Assembly: GCA_048296855.1 (NCBI GenBank)
Contig: CP182631.1
Source of the DNA: Pseudocolwellia sp048296855
GTDB lineage: Bacteria > Pseudomonadota > Gammaproteobacteria > Enterobacterales > Alteromonadaceae
Direction: 5' to 3' (one strand)
DNA length: 64,000 nt
Shown: positions 56,575 to 64,000 of the stretch, piece after piece
Position numbering within the stretch: the stretch's first letter is position 1
Layout: every line of letters starts with the position of its first letter
Program-made: the position numbers and the translations under genes
The notes under the pieces: model-generated
The model's input: the letters and a program-made list of their open reading frames with translations, nothing else
What the model was told of the DNA's origin: nothing
Databases searched by the model: none

Positions 56575-59500
56575 CTACTCTGTTATATATTGATAAGTAC
56601 GATATATTGATGGCCCAACGCCAGTATTAATAACTCCTGGATTAGTTCCCTCACCTTCTCCGCTACCAGTCAGAAGTCTTATCGTAGGACTGTCTGAACC
56701 GGGTGGAGATCCTGGAGGTACGCTAGTTACATCAACATGAGGAATATAAGGCGTAGGAGTATCGGGCATAGTTGTGGTTGTGACTATTTTTTTCCAACTG
56801 AAAAACTTTGTACCTTTGTATAAATCTACAGCATATAATGCACCTTCACCATTTACCAAAGAACACGAATTAGTTCCAGCTGGAGTAAAAGAAGTAAAAT
56901 AAGCAACGCCTTTAAGAACTATAGCTCCTGCAGTACTTTTTTCTCCTGCAGATTCGTAGTTATAGCGCCAACCAGATTTTTGACTTACAATTAGATCAAG
57001 TGCTTTAATATCAGCGGTTGTAGTTAGAGAACCATATGGGTCAGAAGTAAAATCAGCTAAGTCATTATATGTTATTACAGTAGGAATATCTTTAGCAGGT
57101 GCAACGGCCCCAGCCACAAAAGATTGAGTAATAATATTTTCATCTTGGATCATAAAAAACTCATCATTTGTATCTGTTGATGAAGGGGTTGATCTATCCC
57201 CACTTCCCAATAATACAGCCTCATATGGCGTTTCCTTACTGGTAATAATAGTTGTTGTACCTATTGTGCTTTCATAAGTATCAGTAAAAAATGTTCTTAC
57301 AATAGAGGGAGCATCAAAAAAGCGTCTATCATCTACATTTGTCGTTCCACCTAACTCAGCTAATTTAAAAGCGGTCCAAGGAGTAGTGCTACTAAAAGGA
57401 TTATCACCAGGCATATCGATTCTAAATACATTTCCCCCAGTATCACCAGTGTACAACCTATCGACTAAACCATCACCATCACTATCTAATATACCAATAC
57501 GTGAAGGGATACTATCAGTAAAACCAGTAAACTGTGTATTCTTACCTGTAGTAGCTGCTGGTGTTACACTCCATAATAAAGCACCTGACTCAGCATCTAT
57601 CATATATATACCTCGGCCTACGCTATCAGGAGTACCAGGTCCAGTAATATCTTTTGCAATAGAGTAACCAGCGCCAAATATTAATACAGGTTTTGCTTTT
57701 CCACCTGAGATATTTAATGCTGAATAAGTGACTTGAGGTTGAGACCATGTTTGACCTAATTCTTTAAAGTCACCAGTATTTGCTTTAATTTCCCACATAA
57801 GCTTAGGAGTATCAGGATCTGTTATATCTAAAGCATAATATGAAGATCCACCTCTTCGTAATCCAAAAAAGATCCATGCTTTATCTCCAGTCGAACTGAT
57901 TGAACCGTCTAAATCAGCATCAATTAAATGTGTAGTTATGCGCCCATCAATTCCATATACTTTACTGGAAGCAGGTAAATTATCGCGTAATGTTTTTATT
58001 TCTGGAAAAAATTTCTGAGGCATAAATGCCCATGATTCATCAACAGTAGCTCCACTGTCTTTAAACATATGTAATACACCAGAATTAGTTCCAACAAGAA
58101 TACGAATATCAGGATTAGACTTACTACCGCCATAATTAACCGTAACAGGTTTTGAATGTAACGGATCACCAAACAAATCAGGTCGGTAATCATCTTTATC
58201 ACCGTCTTTATCTGCATCATCAACATCAAGACCTAAAGCCCAATTTAAATATTCTTTCGCTTCAATAGTATCTGTAACTCCCATTAAAGACTGTACATTA
58301 ACCGCACTTCCTGCCGCAGTTTCAAGGTTGTCATATGTTAACGATGTCAGTATATTTGATGTGCCAATATCACTATATACCTTTCTTGAATTTTTAGTTT
58401 TAGCACTAAACATACCAACAACGCCTCCAGCATTTACATTGTTACCATCTGGTGTTGCTGAACTTTGCCAGTAAGTTTTAGCGGTATCGATGATACTACC
58501 TGAAGCATCTACTGCTGAATTACCTTCCCTATCAACCTGTTTATCATCTTTAATTTTTAATTTTTTAAGATTGCCTTTCCATCTAGCACCATTATTAGGA
58601 ATAAACATCCCATAATAAGCCGAATCAAGGGACTCAGTTCTATCAAAACTATTAGTAGCAACTGATGGAGCTGTAAAAGTAGTATTTACAGCTAAAATTG
58701 AACTCAAGGCCTTTTGTAAAGCTGAACCTAATTTAGTAGGGTCTGTCGCATCATAATATTCGCCCCCTCCTTTAGTTGCTGCTGCTTCTAATAATTTAGT
58801 TGCAGCACTTGCTCCTTCACTAAAGCCTACGGTATACAAAGTTGCTATTTGAGTTCCGGGGAGGCTAGCATTAATATCATTGCTATGAACATATTCAGCA
58901 AGTGCTGGTAAATAGTTATTATCAACATCTACCGCTGTTGAAGAAGGTGTAGCTCCCGCGTGTAATGCTTTAACCAAGCCATCTGATGCTTTATCATTTG
59001 TGGGTTCACCATCTGTAATTAAAATCACAAAAACTTCATTACTACAACCTTTATATGGTGCGATATAGTTTCCACCACTTTCAATGCTCTTGTCTCGATC
59101 TGGCAAGGTCTTATTATGGTATTTTACACCATTAAAGCCATTTTCATCTTGTGAACCATATTTAACAGGCAAGCCTGCAAAATAGCGATAAGCTTCATAA
59201 TAAGACTCACACAAAGGTGTCCAGCCAGAAGCATGTAAATCATTTTCAATTATAGAAAGTAATGACTTTTTGGCTGTAGCCGTCATTTCTTGTATACCAA
59301 AAGCAATTCTTCCGCCATGAGAATTACTTTGATTACTATCGGAATACCTATTAAAATTATAAACTTCAAGACCAAATTGAACTGATGGGATTGAGTCAAT
59401 TAAATTTGTTAAGGTTCGCTGAGCAATTGCAATTCTTGTCGTATTTGTAGTACCTATATCAGCACCATTACTATACTTTGTGCCTTGCTCCCATCTTAGG

Positions 59501-60165
59501 TAGTTATCAGTATAAATAGTAACAACATCCCCTCCCCATGAAGCATCTACTTTAGTAATATCCGTATCGTAATATACGGGGGAAGCAACAGTTCCTAAAC
59601 CATCAATTGGGTATCCAAATGTAACACTACCGTTGACTTTATTACTATTATGTTCAACCGTTGTACTATTTTTTATGTGCTCTAAATCTAGGCTAATATC
59701 ATCTTCACAATCAATTATCGAAATGGATGTTCCATCACTATCAGGAATATCTTGCCAACTGCCAGAGTTACCTTGAAATGTATATTCTTTTATACGACCA
59801 GTATAAAAGCCAACTTTATTAAGTCGAGAAACAGCGGTAGAACAATTATTAATACTTGCCAAAAATCGTCTTTTTTCAGTTGGAGAATCAACAGAAGGTA
59901 AAGATGTTGGTGTCCCTACGACATAGTACAAATATTTATCGCCTTTACCAGAATATGACCCAAGAGTTTTATATGTTTTAGCTGGGTTATAAGGTGTTTT
60001 AATTGTTTGAGATCCCGTCATACTACCTGAAGTATCAACAATTAATAATACTTGTGGTTTTGTTTGGGCACGTAAATTAGCATTCCCTACATATAATTCT
60101 ATATCTTCGCTATAGGCATATAAGGAACTAAATATTAAGGCCGATAATAAAATATATTTTTTCAT
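56575..60165 (-). CDS. pilY1: PilY1-type pilus tip/adhesin protein
   Basis: 1196 residues with a signal peptide (about 1-19). An N-terminal von Willebrand A domain (about 35-490) has VLLIVDTSGSMTGSQ, the metal-ion-dependent adhesion motif, and VILITDGEPTNDK. The C-terminal half is a PilY1 beta-propeller with LFGDPLHSKPVTVNYGG and DSDGDGLVDRLYTGDTGG, a calcium-binding loop that in relatives controls extension and retraction. It would sit at the pilus tip with PilV, PilW, PilX and PilE. It is encoded between pilX and pilE, the usual order. Confidence 0.95.
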   Translation of the reverse strand: MKKYILLSALIFSSLYAYSEDIELYVGNANLRAQTKPQVLLIVDTSGSMTGSQTIKTPYNPAKTYKTLGSYSGKGDKYLYYVVGTPTSLPSVDSPTEKRRFLASINNCSTAVSRLNKVGFYTGRIKEYTFQGNSGSWQDIPDSDGTSISIIDCEDDISLDLEHIKNSTTVEHNSNKVNGSVTFGYPIDGLGTVASPVYYDTDITKVDASWGGDVVTIYTDNYLRWEQGTKYSNGADIGTTNTTRIAIAQRTLTNLIDSIPSVQFGLEVYNFNRYSDSNQSNSHGGRIAFGIQEMTATAKKSLLSIIENDLHASGWTPLCESYYEAYRYFAGLPVKYGSQDENGFNGVKYHNKTLPDRDKSIESGGNYIAPYKGCSNEVFVILITDGEPTNDKASDGLVKALHAGATPSSTAVDVDNNYLPALAEYVHSNDINASLPGTQIATLYTVGFSEGASAATKLLEAAATKGGGEYYDATDPTKLGSALQKALSSILAVNTTFTAPSVATNSFDRTESLDSAYYGMFIPNNGARWKGNLKKLKIKDDKQVDREGNSAVDASGSIIDTAKTYWQSSATPDGNNVNAGGVVGMFSAKTKNSRKVYSDIGTSNILTSLTYDNLETAAGSAVNVQSLMGVTDTIEAKEYLNWALGLDVDDADKDGDKDDYRPDLFGDPLHSKPVTVNYGGSKSNPDIRILVGTNSGVLHMFKDSGATVDESWAFMPQKFFPEIKTLRDNLPASSKVYGIDGRITTHLIDADLDGSISSTGDKAWIFFGLRRGGSSYYALDITDPDTPKLMWEIKANTGDFKELGQTWSQPQVTYSALNISGGKAKPVLIFGAGYSIAKDITGPGTPDSVGRGIYMIDAESGALLWSVTPAATTGKNTQFTGFTDSIPSRIGILDSDGDGLVDRLYTGDTGGNVFRIDMPGDNPFSSTTPWTAFKLAELGGTTNVDDRRFFDAPSIVRTFFTDTYESTIGTTTIITSKETPYEAVLLGSGDRSTPSSTDTNDEFFMIQDENIITQSFVAGAVAPAKDIPTVITYNDLADFTSDPYGSLTTTADIKALDLIVSQKSGWRYNYESAGEKSTAGAIVLKGVAYFTSFTPAGTNSCSLVNGEGALYAVDLYKGTKFFSWKKIVTTTTMPDTPTPYIPHVDVTSVPPGSPPGSDSPTIRLLTGSGEGEGTNPGVINTGVGPSIYRTYQYITE

Positions 60166-60166
60166 A

Positions 60167-60631
60167 TTAATATCCTAGTGATAATTCTTGAGCAATGCCG
60201 GCATTAACTTGAATGACATGGTTATTGTTTCTTCCATATGTTCTACTAACCACAACATTTGACATTCGACACTGAGCGTCTGAAGATGCGGGTTTAACAC
60301 GTGGGCAAGATGGCGCAAGAGAAAGTAGATTGTCTGGCGATGCTATAGCTGTAGTTATCGAAGGTTTTGTCACGGATAATATAGGTGTAGGGGTATTCAG
60401 TTCCACAAATATATTTGGTCCATTAACTCGACGTTGTTCATTAAAAATAATCCTATCCATTTCACTAATAGTTTCTTGTGTAACTATTGATTTTTCTTGA
60501 CTTGCACCTGCCATTTTAACATCCGTTGTCGTATTTTGCATTAGTGCCGCAGCAACGGCAGTTAAAGCAACTAAAAAAACAAGGGATACAATTAAAACTA
60601 CGCCAGATTGATTAAATTTTTTTATTGCCAT
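60167..60631 (-). CDS. pilX: Minor pilin PilX
   Basis: 154 residues: leader MAIKKFNQSG, cleavage after Gly10, then VVLIVSLVFLVALTAVAAALMQNTTTD. The +5 position is Val, not Glu, as is common for PilX-type minor pilins, which start the pilus tip. Its start overlaps the pilW stop by 10 bp, and the pilY1 gene follows directly. Confidence 0.85.
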   Translation of the reverse strand: MAIKKFNQSGVVLIVSLVFLVALTAVAAALMQNTTTDVKMAGASQEKSIVTQETISEMDRIIFNEQRRVNGPNIFVELNTPTPILSVTKPSITTAIASPDNLLSLAPSCPRVKPASSDAQCRMSNVVVSRTYGRNNNHVIQVNAGIAQELSLGY

Positions 60632-61611
60632 TCGGTTATCCCTTGATTATATAATGTAACAGTTGAACTAAATAATAAACGCCTAAAATTATCGCCACCC
60701 GCATTAAATACAGTATCCCCCATTTGATATGTATTATTATTCTCATAATTAGGGTCTGCTCTAATAGATCTAACTAAAACATAAAATTTTACAGCTAAAA
60801 TTTTTGTATTATTAGTATTATCCCAATAATCTCCAATCATATCAGCTGGTGCCATATAACCATTAACGACGTCATCCCCATCAGTATCTACACCAAACAT
60901 ATAATGAACACGTTCAATACCTTCAACTAATAAGTTAAAAGATATTGGTGTAGCTGTATTTTGTAATCGCCCTTGCATCAACACAGGAACAAAATTAGCG
61001 GTAGTGCCAATGCGATCATTTCGAATATAATAAATATGATGCTGATATTCCCAAATGCGTGAATTGTTACTAACAAAAGGAATTGCCGCGGCGCTTCCTG
61101 GAAATAAAGTAGCTTGAGTATAACCTGCGTTCAAATAATAACGTTCATTATCAATCGCTCCTGGTAAAATGGGACGAGCGAGTACTCTTTTTATTTGCAA
61201 AACATCTGAACCAGGTACTGCATTATTTATACAGCCACCAAGTATAGTCGCAGCTGTTACATTAGCAGCCCAAAGCGTTCTAAAATGAAAAAGATTACCT
61301 TGTGGAAAGCTGCTATTATTTTGTCCTCCTCCTATACAATCGCCAATGACAGGTGGGAGATCTACCCCTGAATATACATCAGACGAAAAACTTAATTGTA
61401 AATCTCCCCAAAAATTTTGTCGTAGTAAGTCATCAGTTAATATAGTAACAGCAAAACGTCCATTTTCTTGCAGCTCTCCTATGCTTGAAGTTTCTTGCGT
61501 GGTGGTTTTCATTCCTACAAAAACACTTAACACCCCGCCAATCAATACTAACCCTATAGCTAAAGCTACAAAAATTTCTAAAAGTGTAAATCCATTTTGT
61601 TTTTTAATCAT
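60622..61611 (-). CDS. pilW: Minor pilin PilW
   Basis: 329 residues: leader MIKKQNG, cleavage after Gly7, then FTLLEIFVALAIGLVLIGGVLSVF with Glu at +5. ELQENGRFAVTILTDDLLRQNFWGD is the PilW signature after the helix. The large head has several cysteines and an acidic DTDGDD segment. It follows pilV by 8 bp and overlaps pilX. Confidence 0.9.
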   Translation of the reverse strand: MIKKQNGFTLLEIFVALAIGLVLIGGVLSVFVGMKTTTQETSSIGELQENGRFAVTILTDDLLRQNFWGDLQLSFSSDVYSGVDLPPVIGDCIGGGQNNSSFPQGNLFHFRTLWAANVTAATILGGCINNAVPGSDVLQIKRVLARPILPGAIDNERYYLNAGYTQATLFPGSAAAIPFVSNNSRIWEYQHHIYYIRNDRIGTTANFVPVLMQGRLQNTATPISFNLLVEGIERVHYMFGVDTDGDDVVNGYMAPADMIGDYWDNTNNTKILAVKFYVLVRSIRADPNYENNNTYQMGDTVFNAGGDNFRRLLFSSTVTLYNQGITEWQ

Positions 61612-61619
61612 ATAAGCCT

Positions 61620-62219
61620 CTAAAAAATAAATGCATCTACGACAATTTGTCTACGTTTAGTACTTGTAGTACCACATCCGCTTCCAAATGTTGTATTAAA
61701 TTTAGCACCGTCTGATGTTTCTTCCCGCCCTTCCCAACTAATAGCAACTGAGACAGCATTATTTACATGTTCAATACAGGCAACAACACCAGTTAAGCCA
61801 CCATTACCTTTCGATAAATTTTGTACATCTTCGCCAATTAAGCTTTGTTCCCACTCGTACAAGTCGTTAGCTGTTAGTTCAGCGGCGTTGCATAAAGCTG
61901 TTGGTGTATCACAACGGACTGCTGGTGCAGTAAGAGGAGTAACACCATAAGTACCGTTATAACCATCAAGTACATTGAGTCCCACGGTTGCATCATTTCC
62001 TCGCATACGTTCAATAATATTTTGCGCTAAAGAAGAAGCCATAGAACGCTGCATAGCATCAAAACTTCCTTTTTTGGCAGAAGCTTGCATAGCTACAGCG
62101 CCTAAGATTCCTGTAGATAAAATAAATAAGGCTACAAGAACTTCAATTAAAGTCATCCCCATAAAAGAAGTTTTTTTAAACCGACACTGTTTATAGGGTC
62201 GTGAATTATAAAGCCGCAA
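61620..62219 (-). CDS. pilV: Minor pilin PilV
   Basis: 199 residues: a long leader MRLYNSRPYKQCRFKKTSFMG with cleavage after Gly21, then MTLIEVLVALFILSTGILGAVAMQ, with Glu at +5. QRSMASSLAQNIIERMRGN is the PilV signature. A later internal ATG (residue 20) would leave a two-residue leader and is less likely. It is the first gene of the operon. The 320-bp region before it shows an inverted repeat but no clear operator. Confidence 0.88.
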   Translation of the reverse strand: MRLYNSRPYKQCRFKKTSFMGMTLIEVLVALFILSTGILGAVAMQASAKKGSFDAMQRSMASSLAQNIIERMRGNDATVGLNVLDGYNGTYGVTPLTAPAVRCDTPTALCNAAELTANDLYEWEQSLIGEDVQNLSKGNGGLTGVVACIEHVNNAVSVAISWEGREETSDGAKFNTTFGSGCGTTSTKRRQIVVDAFIF

Positions 62220-62539
62220 AATTATTCTCCTTGAGAATCAAAAATTTTATATTACTAAAATACTGAAAAGTTATACGGATATTGAAAGGGGACTTTGATA
62301 GCGGCAATAGTGCGCCAAAGCTTTTAATTACATTGATTAAAAGCTTTAAAAGAAGATCATATGTGTTAAAAATCACTAATGTGAACCGCATTAACTCATA
62401 CCTTAATATCCATATTTAAGCAGCATTCCATTATATGCCATGTGATGACTACTTACAATTTATACAATAAAAACCTAGACTTATATTACATACAATATAC
62501 ACAAGCCCATTTCATGTTTAATTTTTAAACAGCTTAAGA
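62220..62539. other. Region between pilV and ispH with an inverted repeat
   Basis: 320 bp, probably the promoter region of the pil operon and the 3' end of the ispH transcript. AAAGCTTTTAAT pairs perfectly with ATTAAAAGCTTT at 62317-62347 around TACATTG. No T-run follows on either strand, so it may be an operator and not a terminator. Confidence 0.55.
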
Positions 62540-63469
62540 TTAACGCAATTCGAGTGGAACTGCAAACACTGTATTTTCTTCCCTACCTGGGTACTCTACA
62601 ACCTCTTTACCACCATAACTTTTTAATCTTTCAATGACCTGATTAACCAAAATTTCAGGAGCGGACGCTCCAGCAGTTACACCTACTTTATTAATGTTGT
62701 CTATCCAACTTGGAATTATGTCTTCAGCTGTATCAATTAAATAAGAGGTAGTGCCTATTTTTTCAGCAAGCTCTCTGAGTCTATTAGAATTAGAGCTATT
62801 TTTTGCACCAACTACCAAAAGTAGATCAACTTGATTAGCTATTGAGCGAACCGCGTCTTGACGATTTTGTGTTGCGTAACAAATATCATCTTTACGAGGA
62901 CCTTGTATATTTTTATATTTCTTTTGTAGAGCGTCAATAACATCACTTGTATCATCTACCGATAACGTTGTTTGACTGCAAAAATAAAGTTCGTCCGGAT
63001 TTTTGACGTTTAGTTTTTCAACATCACAAGCAGATTCAACTAAGTAAATACCGCCAGTTTTACTTTCATATTGACCCATTGTACCTTCCACTTCAGGGTG
63101 TCCAGCATGACCAATAAGAATACATTCAACATTTTTACGGCTTGCGCGAGAAACTTCCATATGTACTTTTGTCACTAATGGACATGTTGCATCAAAAACC
63201 TTTAAACCACGATCTTTAGCTTTATTGCGAACAGCTTTAGAAACACCATGAGCACTAAAAATAACAGTACTATCATCTGGAATTTCATCTAATTCATCAA
63301 CAAAAACAGCACCACGTTCTTTTAAGCCATTAACAACAAACTTATTATGAACAACTTCATGACGTACATAGATAGGAGCATCGAATAAGTCTAATGCTCT
63401 ATCGACAATACTAATTGCTCTGTCAACACCAGCACAAAAACCTCTAGGGTTCGCTAAAATAATTTCCAT
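62540..63469 (-). CDS. ispH: 4-hydroxy-3-methylbut-2-enyl diphosphate reductase
   Basis: 309 residues, normal length. The three cysteines that hold the iron-sulfur cluster are in NPRGFCAGVDRAI near residue 12, DATCPLVTKVH near residue 94 and DDICYATQNRQ near residue 196. HGVSKAVR and GHAGHPEVEGTMGQ are the other signatures. It makes IPP and DMAPP, the last step of the MEP pathway. It lies 23 bp after fkpB, as in E. coli. Confidence 0.97.
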   Translation of the reverse strand: MEIILANPRGFCAGVDRAISIVDRALDLFDAPIYVRHEVVHNKFVVNGLKERGAVFVDELDEIPDDSTVIFSAHGVSKAVRNKAKDRGLKVFDATCPLVTKVHMEVSRASRKNVECILIGHAGHPEVEGTMGQYESKTGGIYLVESACDVEKLNVKNPDELYFCSQTTLSVDDTSDVIDALQKKYKNIQGPRKDDICYATQNRQDAVRSIANQVDLLLVVGAKNSSNSNRLRELAEKIGTTSYLIDTAEDIIPSWIDNINKVGVTAGASAPEILVNQVIERLKSYGGKEVVEYPGREENTVFAVPLELR

Positions 63470-63492
63470 TGGTATTCTCTAATTGTTCGTAT

Positions 63493-63924
63493 CTATTGAA
63501 TTTCTACTACGTCAATAACAAAAGTGACTGCTTGACCAGCTAATGGGTGATTAAAATCGACAGTAACAGATGAGCCTGAAACGTCGGTGATCATACCCGG
63601 TAATTCACCACCAGGCTGTGTAAACGTAATAATATTACCTACTTTAGCTGGTGTTTCACTGTCAAACTTTGTGATATCAACATAATGGATATTATCAGGG
63701 TTTTTATCACCAAATGCGTCTATAGACTGAAGTGTAAACTCTTTAGATTCTCCAACTTTTAAACCCAGTAGATTCGCTTCAAATGCTGGAGAAATGCTTT
63801 GATCACCCATAATTATTTTAGCAGGTTTATTATTTACTTTTGTGCTATCTGCTGCAGAACCATCAGCAAGCTTCATTGTTATATGTACAATTATTTGAGA
63901 ACTTTCATTAATAACTTTAGTCAT
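63493..63924 (-). CDS. fkpB: FKBP-type peptidyl-prolyl cis-trans isomerase (SlpA/FkpB-like)
   Basis: 143 residues with no signal peptide. GDQSISPAFEANLLGLKVGESKEFTL and FDSETPAKVGN are SlyD/FkpB-family blocks, and VDFNHPLAGQAVTFVIDVVEIQ is the typical end of the FKBP and insert-in-flap fold. It lacks the His-rich tail of SlyD, so FkpB is the better match. It lies between the probable lspA and ispH. Confidence 0.9.
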   Translation of the reverse strand: MTKVINESSQIIVHITMKLADGSAADSTKVNNKPAKIIMGDQSISPAFEANLLGLKVGESKEFTLQSIDAFGDKNPDNIHYVDITKFDSETPAKVGNIITFTQPGGELPGMITDVSGSSVTVDFNHPLAGQAVTFVIDVVEIQ

Positions 63925-63955
63925 GATTTGCCTTTTATACTACTAAATATTTCTG

Positions 63956-64000
63956 CTACTTTTTGCTCGTAGTGCTGTCTTTATCGCTATTTTTAAATGA
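63956..64000 (-). CDS. lspA: Probable lipoprotein signal peptidase, last codons (runs off the window)
   Basis: Only 14 codons and a TAG stop at 63956 lie in the window, reading SFKNSDKDSTTSKK. This is a hydrophilic tail with no diagnostic motif. The name is inferred from the conserved order lspA-fkpB-ispH, with fkpB starting 31 bp later. Confidence 0.45.
   Translation of the reverse strand, partial: SFKNSDKDSTTSKK

Noticed and set aside
62317..62347. Inverted repeat as an ispH terminator
   Set aside because: No T-run follows the stem on the minus strand, and it lies about 190 bp from the stop codon.

Overview
The window looks like a chromosomal segment of a low-GC marine gammaproteobacterium of the order Alteromonadales, probably Colwelliaceae (Colwellia/Thalassotalea-like). 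The grounds are the AT-rich sequence, the gammaproteobacterial gene orders bamD / rluD-pgeF-clpB and (lspA)-fkpB-ispH, a type IV pilus minor-pilin operon of the tap/pil type, MetJ-type and PsrA-type operators, and TTG/GTG starts with AAGGA-type ribosome binding sites. The assignment is inference; no database comparison was possible.

Region 1 (1-5.4 kb, minus strand) holds the start of a histidine phosphatase, a TauE/SafE permease and a two-gene RND efflux system (adaptor and pump, no outer-membrane channel). Region 2 (5.8-16.7 kb) is the most unusual block. It contains a REC-REC-PAS-GGDEF-EAL protein, a thiamine-diphosphate enzyme of the acetolactate synthase superfamily, a TonB-dependent receptor and two short divergent citrate-synthase-fold proteins translationally coupled to it. 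A convergent pair follows: a membrane histidine kinase and a periplasmic binding protein. The kinase has no neighbouring response regulator and the receiver-containing GGDEF/EAL protein has no neighbouring kinase, so the block may be one sensing, uptake and conversion module linked to c-di-GMP.

Region 3 (16.9-36.6 kb) is mostly housekeeping: a secreted phospholipase-A2-like protein, a peroxiredoxin-like protein, a YegD chaperone, peptide deformylase, an S9 peptidase, a TetR regulator beside an orphan MlaC-like protein with matching operators, RNA-modification enzymes, a MetJ-box-controlled MTHFR-like gene, the ETF / ETF-ubiquinone oxidoreductase set, YciH, a two-receiver regulator, a HIT protein, the YlqF GTPase and ExbD. 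Two ~280-bp MITE-like repeats and one 72-bp MITE-like repeat are scattered here. Region 4 (36.6-39.5 kb) is a tandem array of three IS630-family copies, two truncated at the same TA and one complete, directly abutting the exbD stop codon.

Region 5 (39.5-45.5 kb, minus strand) is a complete rRNA operon: tandem promoters, 16S, tRNA-Ala(TGC), 23S, 5S and terminator, with processing stems flanking 16S and 23S. Region 6 (45.8-54.3 kb) carries pssA, a DUF4124 protein, clpB, pgeF, rluD, bamD, a P-II protein and nadE. Region 7 (54.3-62.2 kb) has two tandem FimT/GspH pseudopilins facing a pilV-pilW-pilX-pilY1-pilE-tapY2-like operon. The window ends with ispH, fkpB and the probable last codons of lspA.
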